NCBI GenBank assembly: GCA_905178155.1
Contig: CAJINV010000001.1
Span: 2,346,089 to 2,410,088 of the forward strand
DNA length: 64,000 nucleotides
Direction of reading: 5' to 3'
Origin: Amoebophrya sp. A120
Lineage: Eukaryota; Sar; Dinophyceae; Syndiniales; Amoebophryaceae
Shown: piece by piece, positions 11,294 through 22,626 of the stretch
How the letters are laid out: each line of letters starts with the position of its first letter
Numbering within the stretch: position 1 is the stretch's first letter
Notes under the pieces: model-generated
Databases searched by the model: none
What the model was told of the DNA's origin: nothing
Seen by the model: the letters and a program-made list of their open reading frames with translations, nothing else
Made by a program: the position numbers and the translations under genes

Positions 11294-12487
11294 TCAGTTC
11301 ATCGCCAGCATCTTGGCAATCCGGTCCGAAGTGTACTTGTCGAGCATGTGGCACTTGGCACAGATCTTGCCATCCTCGACCACCTTGTGCACCACCGCCT
11401 GCATGGTCAGTGTCTCCTGCCCCGGGGTGTTCAACTGATTTTTATTTTGGAGAAACCAGCATTCGCTATCTGCACATGATCCTTGGACGTTGCTTTTGGA
11501 AGAACTTCAAAATAAGTGACGTAGGCGTACATTTCATGTGCTTGCTCTTACGCTTATGCTTGCATTATTTTCATTGTATTCCAATTCTGCTCAACATTTA
11601 TACTGCGTCATTTGCACCAAAGGACAGCACCTTGTACCTTGATTTCCCAGTCGCACACGAACCCGACGTGTCCGCCGTAGCCGCTCATGGAATGCGGCAC
11701 GAACCGGATGGTCTCCCAGATCGAGCCTTGCTTCTCGGCCATCTTGACAAAGCTCGCCTTGTCCGACCCGGAGGTGTTCTCCCACAACCCGTTCAGGCAG
11801 TTGTAGTCGAATTTACCATCCGTCACTCGGTTCAGATACTCCTCCATCTTGCCCGCCGCCGACCCGGCCAACGCCTGCTCCACCACCACGCAGCCTGGAT
11901 GGTATCCAGTGCAAAAGACTCGTACTCGTACTAATTGCAGTCATGCATGACACATCTACTTTCTAAGGGAAAACAGCATTACAAATTGCATTTTTGTTCT
12001 TGAGCAAATTTGTCATGCAGTTTATACTAGTACGACACTTTTGCAATGCATAGATGGTGCTTTTCCGCCACGTACGGAACGCCGGTGATCTTCGCGACCG
12101 CCTTCTGGTCCAGCATGTGGTACTTCTCGCAGATCATGCCGTCCTTCACCACCTTGTGCACCACCGCTTTCAAAGTGCACAGCTCCCCCTTCGCGGGGCC
12201 CTCGCCCAGCCAAACGAACTCCCAGTCCACGAGGAACAGAACGTGCTGTTCGAAGCCGACCCAGCTGTGCGGGGTGAACTTCTTCACGTCCATGTACTCG
12301 CCCTGTTTCCCGCCCAAGGCCATGAAGGCCTCCTTGCTGCTGCCGTGGGTGAGGCCGTCGGGTAACAACCCCGCGCCATCACCTGGTATTTAAAGTCCGG
12401 GTGGACCTTCTCCATGTATGCCTCCGGCTTGCCGGCGTTCATTGCCACCAGCAAGTCCTGGATCAACTTCACTTCCGGGGTGCACAT
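11294..12487 (-). CDS. Two-domain NTF2/SnoaL-like protein, apparent 1-base frameshift
   Basis: Two related domains in tandem. Domain 1 contains KFTPHSWVGFEQHVLFLVDW and VVHKVVKDGMICEKYHMLD. Domain 2 contains RFVPHSMSGYGGHVGFVCDW and VVHKVVEDGKICAKCHMLD. The pattern fits an NTF2-like/SnoaL cone fold; its ligand is unknown. Exons are 12487-12053, 11902-11638 and 11434-11294, with a family B introner and one GT-AG intron (11435-11637). The assembled length is one base short of a multiple of three. The break lies near 12364-12378, where DFKYQVMA runs out of frame and LPDGLTHGSSK opens. This could be a true lesion or an assembly error in a G run. The start is MCTPEVKL, conserved in the duplicate while upstream sequence is not. 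Confidence 0.65.
11903..12052 (-). mobile_element. Family B introner in the NTF2-like gene
   Basis: 150 bp, TATCCAGTGCAAAAG to CTTTTGCAATGCATA, flanked by GATGG (11898-11902 and 12053-12057). Removal joins EKHH to PGCVVVEQA between the two domains. Confidence 0.9.
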
Positions 12488-12541
12488 CTTCTTGTTTTGA
12501 TGGTGCCGGATCGGAAGCAAAAAAAAAGAGAGGTAAAACAC

Positions 12542-13352
12542 GTTTGTCTGACTGTTTTCTCAAAGTTTATCTGGAGTTTTCTTGTGATTTTTCGACTGGT
12601 GAAGGCAGTTTTTCTTTCCTTCTTTGTAGTGCTGTGCGGTTTGGGTTTGACGCTCCTACGAGGCTTGCTGCTTTGTCAACCTCTACGGGTAATGAGAGGC
12701 AGCCACAGAAGTGCTTTTTTCCTTCTCTGTGTTTGGATAATATGCACGATGGGGAAAAATCAAAAAAGCCGCCTTGATTTTGCACTACACGAAATTCAAC
12801 GATTTGTAAACGAGAAAGTCGCTCGGCCTTTTTTTCTTCCAGCCGTGCTGTCCTCGGTACCAATTTTGCGTTGAAACAATCCACTACCAAAAGTTACCGA
12901 CTGTTCAGTTCTTTTGTTGACGGTAATAGAACACGATAAGATGACCCAGCAGCGTCAACAACACTCTAAGGCACGGAAAAATGGTAATGGTGCAGCTGCT
13001 CGCTGCACATGTTAGTCTTGTGTATCCCCTGTAATGTACCAAAATGAATGTACAGTTTGCCAACTTGTTCCGAAAAAAACTATCCACGTTCTATGCTATG
13101 CGCATGTATGTGTCAAATGAAAACGCTTTGCCTTTTGCAGCCGCATGAAGATGCTGGCCAAAAAATCCTGACGATGACTGGACAAACTAGTACTTATCAG
13201 TATGACTCATCGATGTTGCAATAAATTCTTCCTGTGTAAATGGACCAAAATTGTGCTGTGCAGATTCCAAAATTTCCTTTCGTTGGATGGAAGAACCCGT
13301 ATCTTCAATCATTGGTATCCTTGCTGGATTTGAGAGTGGACAACATTGAAAC
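12542..13352. repeat. Upstream part of tandem duplication unit 1
   Basis: Sequence upstream of the intact NTF2-like copy. It is repeated with small indels at about 13970-14815, upstream of the broken copy. The closest stretch is 13035-13352 against 14500-14810, which is nearly identical. No gene is seen inside. Confidence 0.85.
13300..13352 (+). repeat. 60-bp dispersed repeat, copy 1
   Basis: TATCTTCAATCATTGG to GAGTGGACAACATTGAAA. First of five copies within 5 kb. Confidence 0.9.
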
Positions 13353-13360
13353 CCCGCCAT

Positions 13361-13522
13361 TATGCTCTGCAAAAGCATCTTGCTCGTACTGAAACTGATA
13401 CTGATTGCAATCATGCATGACAAATCTGTTTTCATGGCCAAATCAGCATCACAAACTTCATTTTTCTTTGTGAAAAAATTTGCATTGCGATTTTTACTAG
13501 TACGATGCTTTTGCAATGCATA
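13361..13522 (-). mobile_element. Family B introner at the duplication boundary
   Basis: 162 bp starting TATGCTCTGCAAAAGC and ending GCTTTTGCAATGCATA, flanked by GCCAT (13356-13360 and 13523-13527). One flank is NTF2-like coding sequence, the other the 60-bp repeat, so it sits at or inserted into the duplication breakpoint. Confidence 0.85.
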
Positions 13523-13902
13523 GCCATCACCTGGTACTTAAAGTCCGGGTGGACCTTATCAAATGCAAATATGTCTGGGTCTGGAAGATTTCGAGATTTG
13601 TCATGCATCCCGCGGACTACGCACACAGTCTGGAATGCACACAAAAGCATCACAGATTTTGCGAGACCTTCCTCATGGCTGTTCCGCATGAGAAATCCGC
13701 CTTTTGCCTAGCAAGAATTGAGCAACTTTTGGCGTTCCTGCAATACAGATTTTGTTGTGCTCGAGACTTAGCATGACAAGTTGCGATCTTCCAGACCCAG
13801 ACATATTTGCAATGCATAAACCTTCTCCATATACGCCTCCGGCTTGCCGGCGTTCATCGCCACCAGCAGGTCCTGGATCAACTTCACTTCCGGGGTGCAC
13901 AT
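13523..13902 (-). pseudogene. Truncated duplicate of the NTF2-like first exon
   Basis: It encodes MCTPEVKLIQDLLVAMNAGK through to HPDFKYQVMA, nearly identical to the intact copy. It is then cut off by a family B introner and the 60-bp repeat, so both domains are missing. A family A introner (13558-13819) lies between EKV and HPDF; the intact copy lacks it. Confidence 0.85.
13558..13819 (-). mobile_element. Family A introner in the NTF2-like duplicate
   Basis: 262 bp, ATCAAATGCAAATATG to CATATTTGCAATGCATAA, flanked by ACCTT (13553-13557 and 13820-13824). The paralogous site at about 12403-12415 is empty with a single ACCTT. Read on the minus strand, the AAGGT repeat allows a GT-AG intron. Confidence 0.95.
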
Positions 13903-13969
13903 CTTGCTTTGGTTGTGCTGGGTTGAAATCGAAAAAAAGAGAGGAAACACGTTTGTCTGTTTTCTCAAA

Positions 13970-14815
13970 GATTCTCTGGAGTTTTTTTGTGATTACTGAG
14001 AGGTTTTTTGTCTTTGTGATTACTGATGAAGGCAGCTTTTGTTTTCCTTTTTTGTACTTGCTATGCAGTTTGGGTTTGAAGATCCTAGCTACGAGGCTTG
14101 TTGCTTTGTCAACCTCTACGGGTAATGAGAGGCAGCCACAGCACCGGTGGTTCTTTCCTACTTCTCTGTCTTTGGATTACATGCACGATGGGGAGGACAA
14201 ATAAAAAAAAGCTATCTTGGTTTTCTACTATACGACGATTTGAGTAAACGAGAAAGTAACTCGGCCTTTTTTGCGTTTCGGTTTCAGCCGTTGTTTCCCT
14301 CGATAGTAATTTTGTGTTGAGACAATCATTTAGCAAAAGTATACCGATTGTTGTTTTGTTGACGTTTCGTGAACACGATAAGATGACTCTGATGCGTCGA
14401 GAACAATGCTCCAATTCAGTGGCGAAAATGGTGCAGTTGCATGATATGTTGGTCGTCTGACACTCAGTGGTTTCATATAAATATGCGCGTCCCCATAATA
14501 TACCAAAATGAATGTACAGTTTGCCAACTTGTTCCGAAAAAAACTATCCACGTTCTATGCTATGCGCATGTATGTGTCAAATGAAAACGCTTTGCCTTTT
14601 GCAGCCGCATGAAGATGCTGGCCAAAAAATCCTGACGATGACTGGACAAACTAGTATCAGTATGACTCATCGATGTTGCAAATTCTTCCTGTGTAAATGG
14701 ACCAAAATTGTGCTGTGCAGATTCCAAAATTTCATTTCGTTGGATGGAAGAACCCATATCTTCAATCATTGGTATCCTTGCTGGATTTGAGAGTGGACAA
14801 CATTGAAAATTGACT
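13970..14815. repeat. Tandem duplication unit 2
   Basis: Second copy of the 5' flank of the NTF2-like gene (compare 12542-13352), ending in the 60-bp repeat (copy 2, 14757-14815). The copies differ by small indels, for example 4- and 3-base insertions near 13193 and 13222. Confidence 0.85.
14757..14815 (+). repeat. 60-bp dispersed repeat, copy 2
   Basis: Same core as the other copies, ending GAAAATTGAC. Confidence 0.9.
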
Positions 14816-14879
14816 TTTTGGTAGTGAATTTCTTCGACTAGATATTTGGGCGGAATAGATCAAAAATAGATTGGCCGCC

Positions 14880-15810
14880 AAGCTACGAGCATAGCGCGGC
14901 GCCAGGAAAAAAGATTGCTCCGGCCCGCGAAAGTTGGCCCAAACACCACGGCACTCTCTTACCTGGGCTGTCAGGTTCTGGGGCCAGGTTAGAGAGCAGC
15001 GCGGTGCCTGTGGTGCGAAAACGTCTTGGCCCGGGAAGGTGGCCAGATAAGGAGGATGATCTTGAAGCACAAACAGCGCGCTGTGCTCTTCCCGGGGCCT
15101 CTAGGCTTTGAGGCCCGGTGAGAGCATAGCGTGGCGCTTGGAAAAAAAGACAGCATCGGCCCAAAAAAAATTCGCCCAAACACCACGGCACTCTCTTACC
15201 TGGGTTGCCGGGTTTGGGGGCCAGGTAAGAGAGCAGTGTGGTGCTTGGGATGCGAAAACGTCCTGGCCTGAGGAGGTGGCCAGAGGAAAAAGACACTCTT
15301 GAAGCACAAGCGCCATGCTGTGCTCTTACCTGGGCCTCCAAACTTTGAGGCCAGGTAAGATCCTATCATGGCGCTTGGAAGGAAAAAAGGCCGCGTCGGC
15401 CCAAAAAAAGTTGGCCCAAACACCACGGCACTCTCTTACCTGGCCTTCCAGGTAAGAGAGCAGCGTGGTGCTTGGGATGCGAAAACGTCCCTCCTGGCCC
15501 GCCCGAAGAGCGGAGGTGGCCAGGAGAAAGAGACACTTTTTTTAGCACAATCGCCATGCTGTGCTTTTACCTGGGCCTCCAGACTTTGAGGCCAGGTAAG
15601 AGCATAGCATGGCGTTTGGAAGGAAAAAAGGCCGCGCCAGCCGAAAAAAAGTTGGCCAAAACACCACGGCACTCTCTTACCTGGCCTGGCAAATTTTTGG
15701 GCCAGGTAAGAGAGCAGCGTGGTGCTTGGGATGCGAAAATGCCCTGGCCTGAGGAGGTGGCCAGGCGAGGGAGATGATAGATCTTGAAGCACAGGCACCA
15801 CGCTATGCTA
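14880..15810. repeat. Four-unit, about 240-bp palindromic tandem array
   Basis: CCAAACACCACGGCACTCTC recurs about every 240 bp (near 14936, 15175, 15416 and 15657). Each unit carries two hairpins: CTCTTACCTGG with CCAGGTAAGAG, and a second built on the same arms around CTTTGAGGCC. GATGCGAAAACG and a cytosine-rich block follow in each unit. Reading frames across it are by-products of the repeat. Confidence 0.88.
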
Positions 15811-15814
15811 TTGG

Positions 15815-15882
15815 TATCTTCAATCATTGGTATCCTTGCTGGATTTGAGAGTGGACGACATTGAAAATTGACTTTGACTGCA
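15815..15882 (+). repeat. 60-bp dispersed repeat, copy 3
   Basis: It shares an extended tail (TTGACTTTGACTGCA) with copy 5. Confidence 0.9.
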
Positions 15883-17250
15883 GGGATTTGGGTTCTCCCT
15901 CTGTCGGCTGAGCAGCTGAAGAAGCCCGCAGCAACTCGCACGAAACTCTGCAGCCGCCCAGCGCCGCAAAAGGTTCTGTCTAATAAAAATAGGCGGACGA
16001 AAGGGCGGGGCTAGCTCTTTTGCTGCGTGCCCAGGTGGCCGCGCCCGGATGAGAGGAGCTCTGAACCAAAAAAGGGCCGCAGCCCTTCCGGTTGCGCGCC
16101 GGCTTAGCCGACGCAGTAGCTTGGGCGGTGGCATGGGCGCGGGCGCCCGGGCCGCCCTTGCTTCTGACTGGTTGGCCACCCAAGGCGCGGACACGCCGGC
16201 GTCTTTCGGCTTGTCCCGCCACGCAGCTGGGAAAGGCGCGGCAAAGTCCCCTCTGCGTGTCGCGTGTGGCCAGCGGGCAGCAGGTATCCGGGGTTTTTTT
16301 GTTTTCCCGCCCATTGGCATAGCCGAGTATAAAGTGGGCAGGCTGGCCGAAGGGTATGCGTTGAGGTTTTTGAAACTAAGTAAAAGGGAAAAGAGGCGCC
16401 GGCGGCTTTTGTCCGCCGCCTTGTGGCCGAGGTGCTTTGCCAATCAGTGGAAACGGCCCCGGGCGATGCGCATACCATTTGGAGGCAGCGCGCCCCGGGG
16501 GTTGTCTTTTCTGTTTCCACGGGCAGCCGGGCCCCCGGCCCCAGCCAGAGAGAAGGCGGCCGGGCAGGGCGGCGCCCAAGCTCGCTTGCGGGGCCGGAGC
16601 GACGTTTTCTTGCGTCTTGATCGTTGGCCCGGAGCGGCGGCGCGTCTGGACTTGAAATATTAACATATAAGCAGTGGCGGCGCGCGCGTTTCTGTTTTTC
16701 TGCTCGTTCTTCTGGCCAGGTTTTTATTTTTCGCAGCCGGCCGCCCGGGCAAAGCAAAAAAGAAAAAATCCGCCTGGGGGAGTAGCTACCCCGGGGAGTT
16801 TCGCAGTCGTTATTGACCTGCAGAAGAGCTCAACTGGGATGAAGCTATTGGGCCCGTGGCGCCCCTCGTCCTCATAGGCAACCTGGGAAGTTGATTCGTC
16901 TAGGTTTTCCGGCGTTTTTTGCGGGCCATTTTGTAAAAAAAGCTCTAGAGCTTTGACCCATATTTGAGCCAACTTTTCCCAGTCATAGCATGCTGATTTG
17001 CAATTCGCCGTCTGTGAACGTCTAGAGCTCATATCACACAGATTTGTTGCAATAGTGTCGTGCTTCAGAAGAAAATAGAAGCAAAAAAATGCTTAGGTCT
17101 AGAGCTTCGACCCAACTTTGAGCCAACTTTGAGCCAAGTTGCCGTTGCAATAGCGTGCAGATTCACGAAAAAAGTTGGCCCCTATAGCTTTCGCCCAGCT
17201 TTTACCACAACTTTGAGCCAAGTCGCTGTCAGTACTATAGGTCTCTCTAC
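15883..17250. other. GC-rich block without recognisable genes
   Basis: About 15960-16860 is markedly GC-rich and opens frames of about 200 codons on both strands, the mark of composition rather than coding. The part at 16960-17225 has repeats of TTTGAGCCAACTTT and CTAGAGCTTTGACCCA. Confidence 0.6.
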
Positions 17251-17308
17251 TATCTTCAATCATTGGTATCCTTGCTGGATTTGAGAGTGGACAACATTGA
17301 AAATTGAC
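17251..17308 (+). repeat. 60-bp dispersed repeat, copy 4
   Basis: Core identical to copy 2; it diverges after AAAATTGAC. Confidence 0.9.
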
Positions 17309-17309
17309 G

Positions 17310-17545
17310 GAATGCGATTTCGCCTATAAAATTTTGCGGGCGATTTTGCGGGTGATTTTGCGGCCGATTTCTGAGCCGCGATTTTGCGGCCGGATAATTT
17401 TTGCGGGCGATTTTGCGGGCGATTTTTCGAGGCCGAATTCGGCGCCCTTGCGAAATTTTGCGGGAGGTTTTGCGGGCGATTTTGCGGACGATTTTGCAGC
17501 GCCCATTTTTCGGGCCATCGACAAATTCTGCGGAAATTCTGCATC
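17310..17545. repeat. GCGATTTTGCGG degenerate short repeat
   Basis: At least ten imperfect copies of GCGGGCGATTTTGCGG-like units in tandem. A related stretch reappears at about 18220-18240 (GATTTTTTGCGGGCGATATG). Confidence 0.85.
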
Positions 17546-18302
17546 GCCCCGTTGGCGCCGATTTCCGGCCCGATCCTGGCGGGGCGGGCCCGCCGCCCCG
17601 CCCCTTCTTGGCGGGCGGCCGGGAGGGCCCCGCCTCGGCACTGGCAGTTTTTTTGGCCAGGACCTGGAGCGTCGGCCGCTGTGCCGGGGCCTATTTACAA
17701 AATGCATGCTCCCGCTACGGTTGTTTTCTAAGTACTTGCCGCCCAACCGTCGGCCCGTTTGCCGGAGTTGGCCTGGCGCTGACGCTGCTTGCTAAAGCCC
17801 CCAGAGGAGACGAGGGGGCGCGCAACTGCATATGGCTTTCCACAGCACCGAGTAGTGGCGGTTTAGCTATTTGAGTGCACACACCGCCTCACTGGCCTCC
17901 TCTTTGTGCCTCGCCAAAGTTGCTACCTACCTCAGCACCTCGCTCGCCCCCATTTAAAAACCATCCGGCCGTGCGAGACATCTATACTAGACCCTAAGCG
18001 CATGCGCAACTGCCTAGCTTCTCCAATCTCTTGCCCTCTGCACTGCACAAAGCGGCCTCGTCGGAGTGAACTAGCGCTCCGTCCTAAACAACTACGATGA
18101 CCACAGCTACGCTGCGTCGTCTATGTCAGAGCCAAAAAGAAGTCGAAAGCTAAGCATCGAAATGGGGGCGAGGGGTGAATGCAAAGACGTCACATACGAA
18201 AACTGTGCGGATGATTTTGAGGGATTTTTTGCGGGCGATATGGCCTGGGGCCTTCCAATTGAATTTCATTTCATTGACAAAAAACACAGATGAAACAACC
18301 CG
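17546..18302. other. Intergenic, GC-rich then mixed
   Basis: It continues GC-rich to about 17700, then normal composition. No gene or RNA is recognised. Confidence 0.5.
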
Positions 18303-18370
18303 TATCTTCAATCATTGGTATCCTTGCTGGATTTGAGAGTGGACGACATTGAAAATTGACTTTGACTGCA
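18303..18370 (+). repeat. 60-bp dispersed repeat, copy 5
   Basis: The last copy, about 170 bp beyond the stop of the coiled-coil gene. Its tail matches copy 3. Confidence 0.9.
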
Positions 18371-18532
18371 ATAACGAAACGACATAGACATACTTCGAAT
18401 GAAAATTGAAACGAGATGACTTCTTTTGTTGACATTGATATGCTTCCCTTAGCAGAAACAAATGCAAATTGGTACGAGTTGTCGGAAAAAAGCTTATCTA
18501 AAACAAAAATCGCAAACTCAAACTGACAAAAC

Positions 18533-21500
18533 TCACAGCAACATATTCCGGTTCGTGATTGCGGTTTTTTCCGACAGGAGCAGACCCAGTTCCTCCGAAA
18601 TGAAGACCATCACCACGAGCAGAGAAACAAAAACCATCATATCAAATGCAAATATGTCTGGGTCTGGAAGAGTGTAAACTTGTCATGCAGTTTTTCCATG
18701 ACCCATGATTTCTGGAATGCGGGACCCAGCATGACAGACTTTGCGAGGTCTCTGTCATGCCTATCCTGCATGAGAAACTCCCTTCCAACTTGGTCGAAAG
18801 TGGACAGCTTTTGGCACTCATGCAACACAAAGTTTTGCATGATTCGGATTTGGCATGACAAGTTGCATCCTTCCAGACCCAGACATATTTGCAGTTCATA
18901 CATCATCACAAACGCGTACTTCGCACTCTTTTTCACCAACGACGTTTTTTCGAGGCGATCCAAACCCGAAAAGGGTACAGGCTTTCCAGCAAGAAAAACA
19001 ATCTCCTCAGTTCGCTTACGCTTTTCTTGCAAAACCGTGGAAGACGTAGAGAAGAGCAAGTCGTCGAGATCATGCAGCGGTGAAATGGTGACCAGGGAAC
19101 CCAGCGGTGATAAACCTTGATGCGACGGAGCAGAAGCGAATGCTCCTCGGCTGTTGCTGCTACGAGACCGGTTATTTTCGACCACAGCATCGACCAGGGA
19201 CAACACGCGAGACGGCACATCGCGATTGGGAGAAAGACTGGAACTTCTTTCCTGGACAAGCGACTTTGCGCGTTGCAAAACGTCCTCGAAGATCGCTGCG
19301 GTCTCGCTGCTAGAAAGTGCTTGACGGAGGTCGACGTGTTGGTCCTCTCCTGTATTGTAAGCCACAGCATGAGAGGCGGAAACACCACTGCTGCTGCTAC
19401 TTTTTTCGTTTCCTAGTACAACCTGCGACTCGAGTTGCAGCCCGTTGTCCTCGCCCTCCACCACTTCCAAAAGGCTGTCTTCCTCCTCCAGTTCCCGCGC
19501 TTTTTTCGCTTCGAGGAAGATTTTCTGCATTTCCTCCACTTGTTTCTCCAGTAATTCTTCTTTCATCGCCACAAGTTCCTTCTGCTCTTTTTCCGCCAAC
19601 AGCACCGCTTTTTCCCCACTGTTCTTCTGCTCCAGTTTCAAAACCTGAAGTTCTTGCTCTAAACCCTTGATCTGTTTCTGCAGCATCTGCACGGATTGCT
19701 GCAATTCCAGCTGCAATTTCTGTAATTTCCTTTTCTTCGGCGAGTTGTTGTTCTGACTCCGCAAATCCCCGAACAGGTCAAACATGGTCTCGTCGTCCGG
19801 AATGATGTTTTGCTTCATCAATTCCAAATGTTCTTCGTCATCCACGCACGGCGGAGAGGAGCCGCAGAGCACCAACGACCGCTGACTCGTAGAAGTAGTG
19901 GAATTATGACTCACATCAGACGCTTCGCCGAGGGAAGAGCTGTCACCGCGGGACAGCTGGTACCGGGCGGGCGAGCGGTCGCTGCTGGTCGCGGAAAGAC
20001 GGTAGTAGTCAACTAAACGCTCCTGTGGACGTTTCTGTAGTGAAGCAGTGGGGTTCATCAAAGTGCCGGCATGATCCTGGGCGAGTGTAGCTGTTCCTCC
20101 GGCTGCTGCTGGTGCACCAGCACTTTCATCGACACTGTTTATTCCACCGAAAGACTTCTTGACGATCCCGCGGAGCGGTTCCTTACTCAGCGACAACTTC
20201 GCCGACGGGGTTGCGACCCGGGTTTTGATACTCGTCAAGACCTGGCCGACCGGATTGTGCTTGTATGCGATCGCGGTGGAGTTGGTGGGAAGTAAGCACT
20301 TAAACAGCATTGGCGGCGCGTGTTGCACTTGGATCTCTTCGTTAAACTTAACACTGGACTTCCGCCGGGGTCCTTGCCAGTTTACGTCCGGAAACCAAAT
20401 CTCCCCCCGGTGGTTCGTTCCGAGATCCTCTGGGCTCAGCTTGGGCTGTGGTGGTTTCTGTGGCTGATCCGCATCGGTTTTCGAAGGAGTGGTCGAGGGC
20501 TTGTTTTGGTCTTGAGCAAAAGAGGGGGAGACACAATCGCCAAGGAGAATGGAAGGGCTGTTGCTTGGAGAGGAGGTGTTATCCGCGTTTCCGTCCTCCG
20601 CATTGGGGGAGAGCGGAGGCCCCAACTCACTGTTGTCCTTCTGCTCAACACGGCTTGTTTGCGGCGCAGCCGGAGAGGGCTCACGAAGATTCTGTTGATC
20701 GGCCGGCGTCGGCAAATAGGACTGCAAATCATTCGCTTTCTCCGGAGAAGCAGAGACTGATGGTGACGACACCGCAGTTTTTTCTTGCTTGATGTTGTTC
20801 CCCTGTTTCTTAGGCGTGTTTTTACTATTTGGAAAAGCCCGCTTTTTCCCCGCACTGCTCGGCAACGACGCGGTGGTCGACAAATCCACTTTTTTCGAAA
20901 AGTGATCTAAATACCGCGCCGCCACGTACACGCACTTGCTCTTCCTGTAGTTCCGTGACGCCGACCGGTTGCGCTTCTGCTTGTGCCCATTTTGGTGTCC
21001 ACCTCCGCTTCTGCGAAGATTTCCGCTGGGGGTGAGCGCCCGCATCTTCGGACTGACGGGAGAGTATGCCGGGGTCGTGCCGACAACCCGTCTCTTCCTC
21101 GATGGACGACCGCGACCGGGCTTGTTGGAAACCAAAAGCGAATCTCGCTGTGAAGTAGAACTCTGGTGTTGTTCTTGCTGGTGATGTGCATGTGCTATGC
21201 CTTGTAAATGCAACTGCAGTTGCTTTGTCGCTGATTCAGTCCTTTCCACCATGCTGCCGAGCGACAACCCCCGTTGAACGAACCCCTCGACGCCCACGGG
21301 TGCCGGCCCACGGCTGAACGACCGCGGCAACCGCAGGTTCGACGGCTTGTTATCTTGTTGTGCACTTCGTTCGAATAGTTGTGCCCCTCCTCTGGCGCGG
21401 ATCGGCGACAAACTCCGAGACGACAAAGACAACAGACTGACGCCGGAATTTGCTCGCTCGACAGGACCCGGTGTCAACGGTCGCAGATCCAGTTTGCGCG

Positions 21501-22626
21501 GGGTCATCAGCGGAAACGCAGAGGCGGAACGGTTTTGTGCAGCTGAAGACTGTGGCACAGAAGAAGCAACGCCAGCAGTCACGCTACTGTTAACATTCGC
21601 TGCACTCTCCAACAGCCGTTGTCTCTCCACCACCGGTCTTCGTGCGCCCGACTGCAAACTCGGGGGACTGAGTCTCGCGGGTGGTTGGAAGGTTGTGCCG
21701 ACACCGCTGGCCCGACGATGAAAAGAGTGCTTCACGATGTCGCGCCGGGGGGAGTTGTTATCGGGCCGAGAGATGGTACGTTGCACTCTGGGACTTCGCT
21801 GTATGGCTTCGTCATCAAGAAATTCTAATTCCGGCTGGTGGTGTTTGAAAGAATGCGACGATGGAGCTGGATCGCCTTTGACATTCTCGTTACTCTCTGC
21901 CACAACATCCTCCGCCCACTGCCGCTCGAACCGCAGCGGCATCGGCGTTTCGTTCACGGCCGAGTGATGTTCTGGACCTAGTTGGGCGTTGCTGGGTTCA
22001 GGGGACGTCGGGGGAGCGATTTTCACGTATTCTGTACCCGAGGAAGGTCTTTGCTGCGAACTTCCACTTGGGGGAACCGCGACGCGAGTGCGAGCCTGAA
22101 ATCAATGTGAAGATCTTGAGAATCTGAGGACTGTGTATCTGTTTTTGATTGCGACTTGCGGTTGCGATTAACATAACTTGTGTGAAGATGAAAATAGGTG
22201 CAAAGCGAACGAAAACCAAATCTTCATCTTGCTATAGCCACCTGGTTCCGCTCAGCCGGATGCAAAGTCGGGCGATACACTGCCGACGCGAAGGGTATTC
22301 TCGTGCCCTTGCTTGCGGTCTCAATGCGGGTCCTGGCTTCCCTCTGTTCCGTCACTTGCTGCTGCAGGTCGTGGGCTGGAATTGGGCGATGATGGGGTTT
22401 TCACTCATTGTCAACATCAACATGCACTTTTTTACAGCAAAAAAAAATCATATCAACAAGTGACTGGTAAGGACAACACGATCGCTACTATACAATAATT
22501 CTTCTGCAGTTGCCTCTTGTTCGCGGACAGCTCGGGCGTTGTCTGCGTTTTTAAGCCGAACTGGTGCAAGGTTCCGCCGGGGGAGGTCGGAGCTAAATTT
22601 GTGCTGCGATGATCGCCGGTCGACAT
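18533..22626 (-). CDS. Large coiled-coil, tail-anchored protein of unknown function
   Basis: Four exons (22626-22494, 22375-22242, 22095-18901, 18639-18533) give 1,187 aa. Two GT-AG introns join MSTGDHRSTNLAP to DLQQQVTEQREARTR and then to the long exon. Most of the protein is disordered and Ser/Arg/Pro-rich. A coiled coil runs from about 876 to 964 (KRKLQKLQLELQQSVQMLQK and on). A family A introner splits the C-terminal membrane segment: only its removal with one CATCA repeat creates KYAFVMMVFVSLLVVMVFIS, followed by a short tail. The layout suggests a membrane-tethered cytosolic coiled coil, such as a golgin-like tether or nuclear-envelope protein, but I recognise no family. Confidence 0.72.
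18640..18900 (-). mobile_element. Family A introner in the coiled-coil gene
   Basis: 261 bp, TATCAAATGCAAATATG to CATATTTGCAGTTCATA, flanked by CATCA (18635-18639 and 18901-18905). It sits exactly within the codons of the predicted tail anchor. Confidence 0.93.

Noticed and set aside
14880..15810. CRISPR-like array
   Set aside because: The units are 240 bp and palindromic without unique spacers, in a eukaryotic context with no cas genes.
16104..16757. Frames of about 200 codons on both strands
   Set aside because: Overlapping frames on both strands in GC-rich DNA with no motif; a composition effect.
17100..17225. TTGGCTCAAAG on the minus strand, similar to the 3' end of the dinoflagellate spliced leader
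   Set aside because: Only about 10 bases match; the rest of the leader, a donor site and the gene context are missing. It is part of a local repeat.
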